In this document: positions 1-8,787 of the stretch, piece by piece | How the letters are laid out: the number at the start of each line of letters is the position of its first letter | Position numbering within the stretch: the stretch's first letter is position 1 | Assembly: GCA_017547085.1 (NCBI GenBank) | Contig: JAFYQM010000047.1 | Coordinates: 1-58,205 of the forward strand | DNA: 58,205 nt | Direction of reading: 5' to 3' | Source: Oscillibacter sp. | GTDB lineage: Bacteria > Bacillota > Clostridia > Oscillospirales > Oscillospiraceae | Notes under the pieces: model-generated | Databases searched by the model: none | Told to the model about the DNA's origin: nothing | Seen by the model: only the letters and a program-made list of their open reading frames with translations | Translations under genes and position numbers: made by a program

Positions 1-73
1 AGCGACGGGTCTGGTGACCGAAGTGGACGCCTGCCTCCAGCAGGGCTTTCATGGATACGACGTTAGATGCCAT
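1..73 (-). CDS. rpsB: 30S ribosomal protein S2, N-terminal fragment
   Basis: Only the first 24 codons are in the window; the gene runs off the left edge. The translation contains the S2 signature [14 protein letters not shown], which is diagnostic of RpsB, a component of the small ribosomal subunit needed for late 30S assembly. The ATG at 71-73 is preceded by a good Shine-Dalgarno (GGAGGAAC). A strong sigma-A promoter lies about 110 bp upstream, so the transcript has a leader of roughly 100 nt. Confidence 0.93.
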   Translation of the reverse strand, partial: MASNVVSMKALLEAGVHFGHQTRR

Positions 74-183
74 GTTGTTTGTTCCTCCAAATCAAATTTA
101 GTTATTACCTCCGGCGGTTTCATCCCTTCTGCCAACCATTTGGCACAGACAGAAAGTCTACACACCGTGCGGAATGCTGAAAT

Positions 184-213
184 ATAATACCACAACTCCT
201 TGTGGTATTGCAA
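184..213 (-). promoter_or_regulatory. Sigma-A promoter of rpsB with palindromic spacer
   Basis: On the minus strand TTGCAA (208-213) and TATTAT (184-189) are separated by 18 bp. The spacer and promoter edges form a perfect inverted repeat with 10-bp arms (186-195 and 200-209) around a CTCC loop, an operator-like arrangement. The cognate regulator is not recognised. Confidence 0.7.
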
Positions 214-346
214 GCATTTTTTCCAAAAAATACGCAAAAAATACGGGAAAATCCACCGAAAATCCGATGGAACTCCCCGCATTTTTCGATTTTCGCGCCA
301 TGAACTGTCTTTACATGCGAAAAAGGGCTTCCATTTTCGGAATTTC

Positions 347-631
347 TCAGAATTTCCGGCGGCGTTTCCGCTCTGCATCGGGGGAACGGCGCTGGAAGGG
401 CTTGTCGATCAGGATGATGTCATCCCCGATGCGCTGGATGCACTCCCACGGGATGTAGTACTCCTCTCTCCTGCCAAACAGGCCTAAAAAGGGGCAGGGG
501 CCGAACACCACGATAGCCACCACCTGCCCCTCCGGCACCCGCACCTCCACATCCCCCACGAACCCCAGCCGGCAGCCGTCGCAGATGTTGATGACCTCCT
601 TGCAACGAAGATCACGGATCCTGCACTGCAT
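347..631 (-). CDS. YlmC/YmxH family PRC-barrel sporulation protein
   Basis: A 94-residue protein starting MQCRIRDLRCKEVINI and containing the small PRC-barrel fold typical of YlmC/YmxH (GFVGDVEVRVPEGQV, then YIPWECIQRIGDDIIL). The family is widespread in spore formers and is often encoded beside sigG; its exact role is unknown. The start at 629-631 follows a strong ribosome site (AAAGGAGGGAG). Longer upstream frames overlap the divergent sigG leader and are unlikely. The C-terminus is strongly basic (RRSPDAERKRRRKF). Confidence 0.85.
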   Translation of the reverse strand: MQCRIRDLRCKEVINICDGCRLGFVGDVEVRVPEGQVVAIVVFGPCPFLGLFGRREEYYIPWECIQRIGDDIILIDKPFQRRSPDAERKRRRKF

Positions 632-705
632 CGCACTCCCTCCTTTCCCCTCTACCCTATGCGGGGCGCAGACTGTCCCATGCAAAAAAGCGACAAAAGC
701 TCCCA

Positions 706-735
706 GTATAGGAAAATCCGGCAGAGGCAATACTG
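706..735 (+). promoter_or_regulatory. Forespore sigma-F/sigma-G type promoter of sigG
   Basis: GTATA (706-710) and GGCAATACTG (726-735) are separated by 15 bp. The downstream element fits the sigma-F pattern GGNNANANTR at every fixed position. This predicts forespore-specific transcription of sigG with a leader of about 30 nt, ahead of the AGGAGG at 759-764. Confidence 0.7.
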
Positions 736-773
736 CCTTCAGTAAGTTTGAAACACGCAGGAGGCAGCCGTTC

Positions 774-1544
774 ATGCAGGGGAAAGTCGAGATCGCAGGC
801 GTCAACACCGCCAAGCTGAAGGTACTGAAAAACGACGAGACGATGGAGCTGCTGCGCAGGAGCAAGTCCGGTGATCAGGAGGCCCGCCGCCAGCTGATCG
901 AGGGCAATCTGAGGCTGGTGCTGTCCGTTATTCAGCGCTTTGCAAACCGCGGCGAAAACGCCGATGACCTCTTTCAGGTAGGCTGTGTGGGCCTCATCAA
1001 GGCCATCGACAACTTCGATATCAACCAGCCTGTGAAGTTCTCCACCTACGGCGTGCCCATGATCATCGGCGAGATTCGCCGGTATCTCAGAGACAACAGC
1101 GCCATCCGTGTATCCCGCAGCATGCGGGATACCGCCTACCGAGTGCTGCAGGTGCGGGATCGCCTCATTGCGGAGACCCAGCGGGAGCCCACTGTGGAGC
1201 AGATCGCAAAGGAGCTGGACATTCCCCGCGAGGAAGTGGTCTTCGCCATGGACGCCATTTCGGACCCTGTCTCCCTGTACGAGCCGGTCTATTCCGACGG
1301 CGGAGACGCCATCTGTGTCATGGATCAGGTGGGCGACACGAAAAACACAGACGAGCTGTGGACGGACCGCATTGCCCTGAAGGATGCATTGAAGCTTTTG
1401 AACGACCGGGAACGGCGCATCCTCTCCCTGCGGTTTTACGAGGGTAAGACCCAGATGGAGGTCTCCGCCGAGGTGGGCATCTCTCAAGCACAGGTATCCC
1501 GTTTGGAAAAGGGAGCCATCAACACCATCAAGAAGAACATTTGA
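774..1544 (+). CDS. sigG: RNA polymerase sporulation sigma factor SigG
   Basis: Late forespore sigma factor of 256 residues. It opens with KVEIAGVNTAKLKVLKN, the SigG-specific N-terminus, followed by region 2 (NLRLVLSVIQRF, DDLFQVGCVGLIKAIDNFD, KFSTYGVPMIIGEIRRYLRD), region 3, and region 4 with the helix-turn-helix TQMEVSAEVGISQAQVSRLE. Length and sequence match SigG of Bacillus closely. The ATG at 774 lies 9 bp after AGGAGG; the frame is open further upstream but lacks ribosome sites. A sigma-F-like promoter precedes it, ylmC is divergent, and a shared terminator separates it from the convergent ligA. Confidence 0.97.
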   Translation: MQGKVEIAGVNTAKLKVLKNDETMELLRRSKSGDQEARRQLIEGNLRLVLSVIQRFANRGENADDLFQVGCVGLIKAIDNFDINQPVKFSTYGVPMIIGEIRRYLRDNSAIRVSRSMRDTAYRVLQVRDRLIAETQREPTVEQIAKELDIPREEVVFAMDAISDPVSLYEPVYSDGGDAICVMDQVGDTKNTDELWTDRIALKDALKLLNDRERRILSLRFYEGKTQMEVSAEVGISQAQVSRLEKGAINTIKKNI

Positions 1545-1546
1545 GC

Positions 1547-1575
1547 AAAAAAGACCGCCAAATGGCGGTCTTTTT
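1547..1575. terminator. Bidirectional terminator between sigG and ligA
   Basis: GACCGCCA (1553-1560) pairs with TGGCGGTC (1563-1570), flanked by an A-run on the left and a T-run on the right, so it can end transcripts from both convergent genes. Confidence 0.9.
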
Positions 1576-1586
1576 CCTTGTATTCC

Positions 1587-3578
<1,992 letters not shown>

Positions 3579-4283
3579 TCAGCTTTGGTTCAGGATATAG
3601 TCCTTCATATCTTCTTCGTAAGTGTTGGGGTCGGTGCCGAAATAGGTGTAAGTCTCCGGAACGCTGCCCACGATGACGGTCTCTGCCACGGTAACGGCGT
3701 TGGAGACCTTGGTTGCCGTGGTAAAGCCCGGCAGCAGGATGGAGATGGACACATCGATGTGCAGCACGATGCGGTGGTTGGTCTGGTTGATGCCTGCGGA
3801 AGTAAAGACGTTCTGAAATCGCGCGGTGGAGGAACCGATGGTCTCCATCCGCACAGCAAGGCGCGGGCCACGGCCTGCTAAAAAGGCTGAGCCGCTCAGC
3901 GTGCCGATGGGAATGGACAGCTCCCTTGCCGACACCTGACTGATGCGCTCCAAAATGATGTCTAAAATCTCCGCCTGCAGGCGGTTGCAGGCCGCCATAT
4001 TGCTGTGGACGGCGGCAATGCTGCCGTCTGTGTTCTTCTCAAAGGAGATCAGCTGCTCGTAGCTGACCTTTCCGCTCTGGATGGCCTCGTCCACCGCCTC
4101 CATGACGATGCGGTTTACCGCGCTGGAGGCACGGGTGACGGCCAGACTTTCCAGCAGCGGACGCAACTGTGCGCTGACTGCAAAGACTACGCTGCCCACC
4201 AGTATGATCACGGCTACCAGCAGCACGCGAGTAGTGGTTTTGCGGGCCATGGCACGGCGGTAGCGGAAAAAACCGTATTTCAT
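3579..4283 (-). CDS. yunB: Sporulation protein YunB
   Basis: A 234-residue protein with a single N-terminal membrane segment (VLLVAVIILVGSVVFAVSA) after a basic stretch. The YunB signatures are GTLSGSAFLAGRGP and GINQTNHRIVLHID. In Bacillus YunB is a mother-cell protein needed for efficient sporulation; its biochemical role is unclear. A sigma-E-like -10 (CATAGAAT, 4304-4311) lies just upstream, but no good -35 accompanies it, so its own mother-cell promoter is possible but unproven. It sits between murD and ligA. Confidence 0.88.
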   Translation of the reverse strand: MKYGFFRYRRAMARKTTTRVLLVAVIILVGSVVFAVSAQLRPLLESLAVTRASSAVNRIVMEAVDEAIQSGKVSYEQLISFEKNTDGSIAAVHSNMAACNRLQAEILDIILERISQVSARELSIPIGTLSGSAFLAGRGPRLAVRMETIGSSTARFQNVFTSAGINQTNHRIVLHIDVSISILLPGFTTATKVSNAVTVAETVIVGSVPETYTYFGTDPNTYEEDMKDYILNQS

Positions 4284-4335
4284 GCAGCCACCTCCCTCCC
4301 CTGATTCTATGCGGAGAGAGGCCTGCTTATTTCGT

Positions 4336-5712
4336 TTACGGCAGCTCGTTTACGATTTGCTTAAAGACCCTGCCCCGCTCCATAAAGTTGGCGAAGCGGT
4401 CAAAGGAGGTGCTGGCGGGAGACAAAATCACCACATCCCCCTCGCTGGCGGCCTGATCAGCCATGGCGACGGCCTCGTGGTAGTCCTGTGCCTCCAGAAT
4501 GGGCAGTGCTGCAAAGTTTTCCGCCTGCTCCGTGGCGGCGCGGATCACGCCGGCCGTGGCGCCGCAGAGAATCAGCAGCTTCACATGTTCGTTGATGACA
4601 GGGCCGATTTCGTCATAGGGAATGCCCTTATCCTTGCCGCCTGCGATCAGGATGACCTTCTCCGGGAAGGCCCGCAGTCCGGCAATGGTACGGCTGGGGC
4701 TGGAAGCAATAGAGTCGTTGTACCAACGCACGCCGTTTCGGGTGCGCACCAGCTCAATGCGGTGCTCCACACCGCCGAAGGTGCGGGCAAAGGTGCGGAT
4801 CGTCTCGTCCTCCACCAGACCATCCACAGCGGCGATGGCTGCCATATAGTTTTCGATGTTGTGGACGCCGGGCAGCTTAATGTCGCTGGTGGTCATCACC
4901 ACGCGCTCAGACCCGTCATGGCGCACCACGATCTCACTGCCATGCAGGAACACGCCCTCTTTCAGCTCCTTTTGACGGGAGAACCAGCGGATGCGCCCCA
5001 CAGCCTTCTGTGCAGAAATAACGGAATCGGCATTGTCCGCATTGAACACTGAAATACCGTCGGAAGACTGGTGTGTAAAGTTGTTTTCCTTTGCGGAAAT
5101 ATACTCTGCGTAGTCCTTGTGCACATCCAGATGGTTGGGCGCTAAATTGGTCAGCACAGCGATTTTCGGACTTTTCCGCATGGTCATCAACTGGAAGGAG
5201 GAAAGCTCCAGAACAGCGATGTCCGTTTCTTTCATGGTGCCTGTTTCCGCCAGCAGCGGATGACCGATGTTTCCGCCTAAGTGTACGGTCTTCCCTGCCG
5301 CTCGCAGCAGCTCTGCGATGATGGTGGTGGTTGTGGTCTTGCCGTCCGAGCCGGTGACGGCAATCATGGGACAGGGGCAGACGTCGAAAAAGACCTCCAT
5401 CTCGCTGGTGAGGGTGCTGCCCCGTGCCACAGCGGCAGTCAGCTGGGGCAGGTCGGGACGCATACCGGGCGTACGGAAGATGATATCCTCCCTCAGATGC
5501 TCCAGATAGTCCTCGCCTAAGCGCAGCGTCACACCGGCGGCCTCCAGCTCGTCACCCGCAGCACCCAGCGCCTCGCGGGTCTTTTTATCGCAGGCGGTGA
5601 CAGAAATGCCGTGCGCACGCAGCAGATCGATCAGTGGGCGGTTGGATACGCCGATGCCGATGACCGCCACGGTCTTATCCTTCAGGGAATCCAGATAGGC
5701 TTGAAAGTTCAT
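4336..5712 (-). CDS. murD: UDP-N-acetylmuramoylalanine--D-glutamate ligase
   Basis: Cytoplasmic Mur ligase that adds D-glutamate to UDP-MurNAc-L-alanine using ATP. It has 458 residues in the standard three-domain layout: an N-terminal Rossmann domain (VIGIGVSNRPLIDLLRAHG), the ATP-binding loop GSDGKTTTTTI, the conserved HLDVH region (APNHLDVHKDYAEYISAKEN), and a C-terminal domain with YNDSIASSPS and AGGKDKG. It is first in a murD-yunB-ligA run behind a clear sigma-A promoter at 5765-5793. It is not beside other mur genes here. Confidence 0.97.
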   Translation of the reverse strand: MNFQAYLDSLKDKTVAVIGIGVSNRPLIDLLRAHGISVTACDKKTREALGAAGDELEAAGVTLRLGEDYLEHLREDIIFRTPGMRPDLPQLTAAVARGSTLTSEMEVFFDVCPCPMIAVTGSDGKTTTTTIIAELLRAAGKTVHLGGNIGHPLLAETGTMKETDIAVLELSSFQLMTMRKSPKIAVLTNLAPNHLDVHKDYAEYISAKENNFTHQSSDGISVFNADNADSVISAQKAVGRIRWFSRQKELKEGVFLHGSEIVVRHDGSERVVMTTSDIKLPGVHNIENYMAAIAAVDGLVEDETIRTFARTFGGVEHRIELVRTRNGVRWYNDSIASSPSRTIAGLRAFPEKVILIAGGKDKGIPYDEIGPVINEHVKLLILCGATAGVIRAATEQAENFAALPILEAQDYHEAVAMADQAASEGDVVILSPASTSFDRFANFMERGRVFKQIVNELP

Positions 5713-5764
5713 GGGATTCGCTCCTTATGTCTTCCGCTCAGGGCGGGAAAATTCATACAAAGCA

Positions 5765-5793
5765 ATTATACCGCAACAGGGAGAAAATTACAA
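5765..5793 (-). promoter_or_regulatory. Sigma-A promoter of murD
   Basis: Minus-strand TTGTAA (5788-5793), 17-bp spacer, perfect TATAAT (5765-5770). It lies about 50 bp upstream of the murD start. Confidence 0.85.
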
Positions 5794-5841
5794 CGAGCGG
5801 TGAAATTTTTCCCTTTTACCCCAAATGCCGAAATAGCAAAA

Positions 5842-6174
5842 ATGGAATCGTTATGCCAAGGTAGTGCAGGTCAAGCATTGGAGTATTTCAAGGAATATGA
5901 AACACAGGGAAACGATGCGAGCTACATCAGAGGTGTTTCGGAATTCCGCAGTTTTATGAATGCGTACTTGTATTTGAATGACAATATCTCAAATGCAGAA
6001 TACACTTGGTGCAATATTATTTATGGTGATATGGTTTTGTATCCCGAGAGCGTTCAAAGTAATATCCGAGGTTTAATCGAGGCATTGGAATACCTCTCCA
6101 AGGATTATGATAATATGAATGGTTTTCATTTGATGGATGTTTATTCCAATGAATTGACTCATGCCGGCAACTGA
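5842..6174 (+). pseudogene. AT-rich coding fragment, probably 5'-truncated
   Basis: An open frame of 110 codons from the first internal ATG, with no visible ribosome site. The reading frame continues upstream into sequence antisense to the murD promoter, which suggests the 5' end is missing. The product (QALEYFKEYETQGNDASY, then NAEYTWCNIIYGDMVLYPES) looks like a real, helical, acidic soluble protein but is not recognised. It is clearly more AT-rich than its neighbours, which fits a transferred gene that has been cut down. A small intact gene cannot be excluded. Confidence 0.45.
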
Positions 6175-6237
6175 CCGATTCCAATTTGCCGGGTTGCTGT
6201 GGTCTATGAATACCATACATGGCAGGTCCGCCGAATT

Positions 6238-6771
6238 TTACGGATGTGTCCGAACGTACTCCAAAAACGCGGGCGTCCTGGACCAGTACAGGCTCCCCCA
6301 GTTTTCAAAGTTCCACTCCTCCATGTAGTCGTTGCATTCAAAGTCGATGTAGTACATGATCCCATCCTGCACGATAAAATTGGTGGGAAAATAATCGATA
6401 TTCAGGTTTGCGGGATACAACAGCGCGCACATGGCCTTTAGCTGCCGTATATAGCTTTTCTCCATGTGGTCCTGCAGGACCAGTTCATAGATCGTGTCTC
6501 CGGCAATGTATTCTTTCAGGATCCGCTCCTGCTCCAGATCCGCGTCCAGCATGCGCGGCATCCGAATGCCCACTCCGGTAAGTGTCTCATAGTCCCGCAA
6601 CTCCGACTGGATTTTATCGCCAAACTGATAGTAGTCGCAGGGCTCATGGTGGATCTGCTTCAAGACATACTGTCTGTCATCCTTTGACACCAGATAGGAG
6701 TAGCCGCCCTTCCCTTTTCCCAGCAGCTTCACCACCGTATATTCCACGCCGTTTACGCTGAGTGTTTGCAT
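6238..6771 (-). CDS. Small protein-kinase-like protein
   Basis: A 177-residue protein with a compact kinase-like fold. A glycine-rich loop (VVKLLGKGKGGYSYLV) and an invariant-lysine strand (QYVLKQI) form the N-lobe. NIDYFPTNFIV stands in for the catalytic loop and YYIDFECNDY gives a DFE-type metal-binding motif. It is shorter than classical Hanks kinases (about 260 residues) and resembles RIO/aminoglycoside-kinase-like minimal proteins; the substrate is unknown. The start at 6769-6771 follows GGAGAGAAG. In-frame upstream sequence overlaps rnpB and is excluded. Confidence 0.65.
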   Translation of the reverse strand: MQTLSVNGVEYTVVKLLGKGKGGYSYLVSKDDRQYVLKQIHHEPCDYYQFGDKIQSELRDYETLTGVGIRMPRMLDADLEQERILKEYIAGDTIYELVLQDHMEKSYIRQLKAMCALLYPANLNIDYFPTNFIVQDGIMYYIDFECNDYMEEWNFENWGSLYWSRTPAFLEYVRTHP

Positions 6772-6898
6772 ACTGACTTCTCTCCGTTCTTCAAATCTTG
6801 CAATTTCTGTATGGAGATATTTTAGCAAATCATACGCCGGATTACAACGCTCACCGCCACCTTTGTTCCGGCAGGAAAGGAAGGTGAAATTTTCCGCG

Positions 6899-6927
6899 TT
6901 GACAACGGCTCCCCTTTCCGATACAAT
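6899..6927 (+). promoter_or_regulatory. Strong sigma-A promoter of rnpB
   Basis: Perfect TTGACA (6899-6904), 17-bp spacer, TACAAT (6922-6927). Transcription should start at about 6934, exactly where helix P1 of RNase P RNA begins. Confidence 0.92.
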
Positions 6928-6931
6928 AGTT

Positions 6932-7458
6932 GCGCGAGGAAGACAGACGGTCGCGTGGGCAGGCCGAAAGGCCGTCCATGAGGAAAGTCCGGGCTCCACA
7001 GGGCAAGGATAACGGGTAACGCCCGCCGAAGGCGACTTCAGGAAAAGTGCAACAGAGATATACCGCCACGCACTTTGTCGCTCCAAGTCCACAGGGTTTC
7101 CGGCGGTCGCAGGCAGCGACCATGGAAGCAATGTTTTTCTGTTTCATGCAGCGTATCAGTCGCGCTTTGCTGCAGCGATTGAGTCGAGCTGCCTACGCCC
7201 CTATACTGCGTGACTCAGGAAAGACCTTATATGTAGATTTGGAGCGGCAAAGCGCGGGGTAAGGGTGGAAAGGTGAGGTAAGAGCTCACCCGATGACTGG
7301 AAACTGCTCATCGCTGTAAACTCTATCCGGAGCAACACCGTGGAGGAAGCAACAGGTTGGCCCGACCGCTTCCGGGAGGTGGCTTGAGCGTGCCGGCAAC
7401 GGTACGCCTAGATAGATGACTGTCAAATACAGAACCCGGCTTATAGTTTTGCTCGCAA
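6932..7458 (+). ncRNA. rnpB: RNase P RNA, bacterial class A, with enlarged P12
   Basis: Catalytic RNA that matures tRNA 5' ends. Diagnostic blocks are GAGGAAAGTCCGGGCTCC (6980-6997), AAGTGCAACAGAGATATACC, the P10/11 return GGTAAGGGTGGAAAGGTGAGG, and the 3' core AGATAGATGACTGTCAAATA followed by AGAACCCGGCTTATAG. P1 closes between GCGAG (6934-6938) and CTCGC (7452-7456). At about 525 nt it is much longer than the usual 350-400 nt, because helix P12 (7069-7086 with 7239-7256) encloses about 150 extra bases. Confidence 0.95.
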
Positions 7459-7466
7459 CAGATACG

Positions 7467-7499
7467 GCCCCGATCGCGGAACACGCGGTCGGGGCTTTT
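7467..7499 (+). terminator. Terminator of rnpB
   Basis: A 12-bp GC-rich stem (7467-7478 with 7484-7495, one G-U pair), GAACA loop and TTTT tail immediately after the RNase P RNA. Confidence 0.9.
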
Positions 7500-7520
7500 C
7501 TCATCTGCATACCGTGAGAT

Positions 7521-7847
7521 TCAGAAATACTGCTTGATGGAGTCCATTTCCTTACGGTGTGCTTTTTCGCAGCGCTCTACTGCCGCCTGATGATACCGTT
7601 CCTGCTTTTCCAGCCACTTTTTTGTATCACGGTAAATGGCTGCCGCAATGAATGCGTAGGCCATACGGGCAGCCTTTCCCATCCGCGGAAACTTCTGCAG
7701 AATGGATTCCGGATCCTCGCTGGATCTCCATGCGGCATCTGCATACTCAAACATGGCAGACAGCAAATATCCCTTTTGTTCCGCAGGCAGATCACGAATC
7801 ATAGGGTACATATCAAAATACAGCAGAAAGCTCTTTTTATCTGCCAA
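7521..7847 (-). CDS. DUF6291-like small protein
   Basis: A 108-residue protein (SFLLYFDMYPMIRDLPAEQKGYLLSAMFEYADAA read across two stretches) that resembles DUF6291 proteins, which occur mainly in phage and mobile-element gene sets. The central AARMAYAFIAAAIYRDTKKW and a charged C-terminus also fit. It uses a TTG start (7845-7847) behind GGGGAGGGAAG. It lies just downstream of the IS66 cluster and may be a leftover of an integrated element. The function is unknown. Confidence 0.55.
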   Translation of the reverse strand: MADKKSFLLYFDMYPMIRDLPAEQKGYLLSAMFEYADAAWRSSEDPESILQKFPRMGKAARMAYAFIAAAIYRDTKKWLEKQERYHQAAVERCEKAHRKEMDSIKQYF

Positions 7848-7913
7848 ACACTTCCCTCCCCTCTATTTCATACCGTTCTTCTGAGATTTATTGCATGTCT
7901 GTGTGCAATCGAA

Positions 7914-7921
7914 GATTTAGG
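7914..7921. repeat. Left copy of 8-bp IS66 target-site duplication
   Basis: GATTTAGG directly abuts the left IS66 terminus and is repeated exactly at 10834-10841, directly after a right terminus. An 8-bp duplication is the hallmark of IS66-family insertion. Confidence 0.85.
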
Positions 7922-7978
7922 GTAAGCGTAAAACCTAGCGGCGACTTGAGCGCAGAAAGATAAAGTGACACAATACTC

Positions 7979-8028
7979 TCGTATAGTAGCGGATAGTATA
8001 CGCGACTCGCGTGTACTATCCGCGATAC
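7979..8028. repeat. Long near-perfect hairpin upstream of tnpA
   Basis: GCGGATAGTA (7989-7998) pairs with TACTATCCGC (8013-8022) around an inner ACGCGA/CTCGCGT stem, and flanking CGTAT/ATACG extends it. It lies between the left IS end and tnpA and is followed by a T-rich run, so it may insulate tnpA from external transcription. Confidence 0.65.
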
Positions 8029-8044
8029 GGGGGTGTTTTTTATT

Positions 8045-8380
8045 ATGAGTACAGAACTGCAGCAATTGAATGAGCAGAACAAGCTGGCTATGTGGGCCGG
8101 GCGGATCTCGGAATGCCGGAATAGCGGATTGACTGTGAAACGCTGGTGTAAAGAAAATAGCGTGGGTGAACAAACCTATTACAAATGGCAAAAGCGGGTA
8201 TTTGCGTTGGCCAAAGCCCAACATGAGACCCAGTTTGCCGAAGTTACACCAATTATATCTGGCCATGAGACAGTTCCGGTGGCCATTACAGTCCATATGG
8301 CAGGTGTTTCCGCAGATATTCATAACGGAGCAGATCCATCTACTGTGGAAGCAGTCCTCCAAATTTTGAAGCGATGCTGA
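8045..8380 (+). CDS. tnpA: IS66 accessory protein TnpA
   Basis: A 111-residue helix-turn-helix protein (MWAGRISECRNSGLTVKRWC, then ENSVGEQTYYKWQKR), the usual first ORF of IS66 elements. It is required with TnpB for transposition in characterised members and probably binds DNA. The ATG at 8045 follows GGGGGTG. Its end overlaps the tnpB start by 7 bp, indicating translational coupling. Confidence 0.85.
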   Translation: MSTELQQLNEQNKLAMWAGRISECRNSGLTVKRWCKENSVGEQTYYKWQKRVFALAKAQHETQFAEVTPIISGHETVPVAITVHMAGVSADIHNGADPSTVEAVLQILKRC

Positions 8381-8730
8381 ATGACTTCAATTGCAGTTGC
8401 CCGGTGTATATCGCCTGCGGCTATACGGATCTGCGACGCGGAATTGACGGCCTGGCCAGTATGGTGAGCACGCAATTCCAAATGGATCCCTTTCAGACGG
8501 CACTGTTTCTGTTTTGCGGCAGAAAGCGAGACCGTATTAAAGCTCTCTACTGGGAAGGCGATGGATTCCTGCTGCTGTATAAACGGCTGGAAAACGGCAG
8601 TTTCCAGTGGCCACGAACTAAAGACGAAGTCCGAATATTGACGCCTCAGCAGTACCGCTGGCTCATGGAGGGGCTGAAAACAGAACAGCCAAAAGCCAAC
8701 AAAACTGTAACCGGATTGAGTGTGATATAA
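8374..8730 (+). CDS. tnpB: IS66 accessory protein TnpB (Orf2)
   Basis: A 118-residue IS66 Orf2 family protein with the typical opening (CPVYIACGYTDLRRGIDGLA) and the conserved FLFCGRKRDRIKALYWEGDGF block followed by LENGSFQWPR. Its function is uncertain, but it is needed for transposition in studied relatives. The length is normal and the frame is intact. Confidence 0.93.
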   Translation: MLNDFNCSCPVYIACGYTDLRRGIDGLASMVSTQFQMDPFQTALFLFCGRKRDRIKALYWEGDGFLLLYKRLENGSFQWPRTKDEVRILTPQQYRWLMEGLKTEQPKANKTVTGLSVI

Positions 8731-8787
8731 TGCCGGAAACGCTTGAAAACACTGGCTTTTTTGCGTGTTTTATGGTATAATTTTCTC

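Noticed and set aside
6772..7131. N-terminal extension of the kinase-like protein
   Set aside because: It overlaps the rnpB promoter and RNA on the opposite strand, and the internal ATG has a ribosome site.
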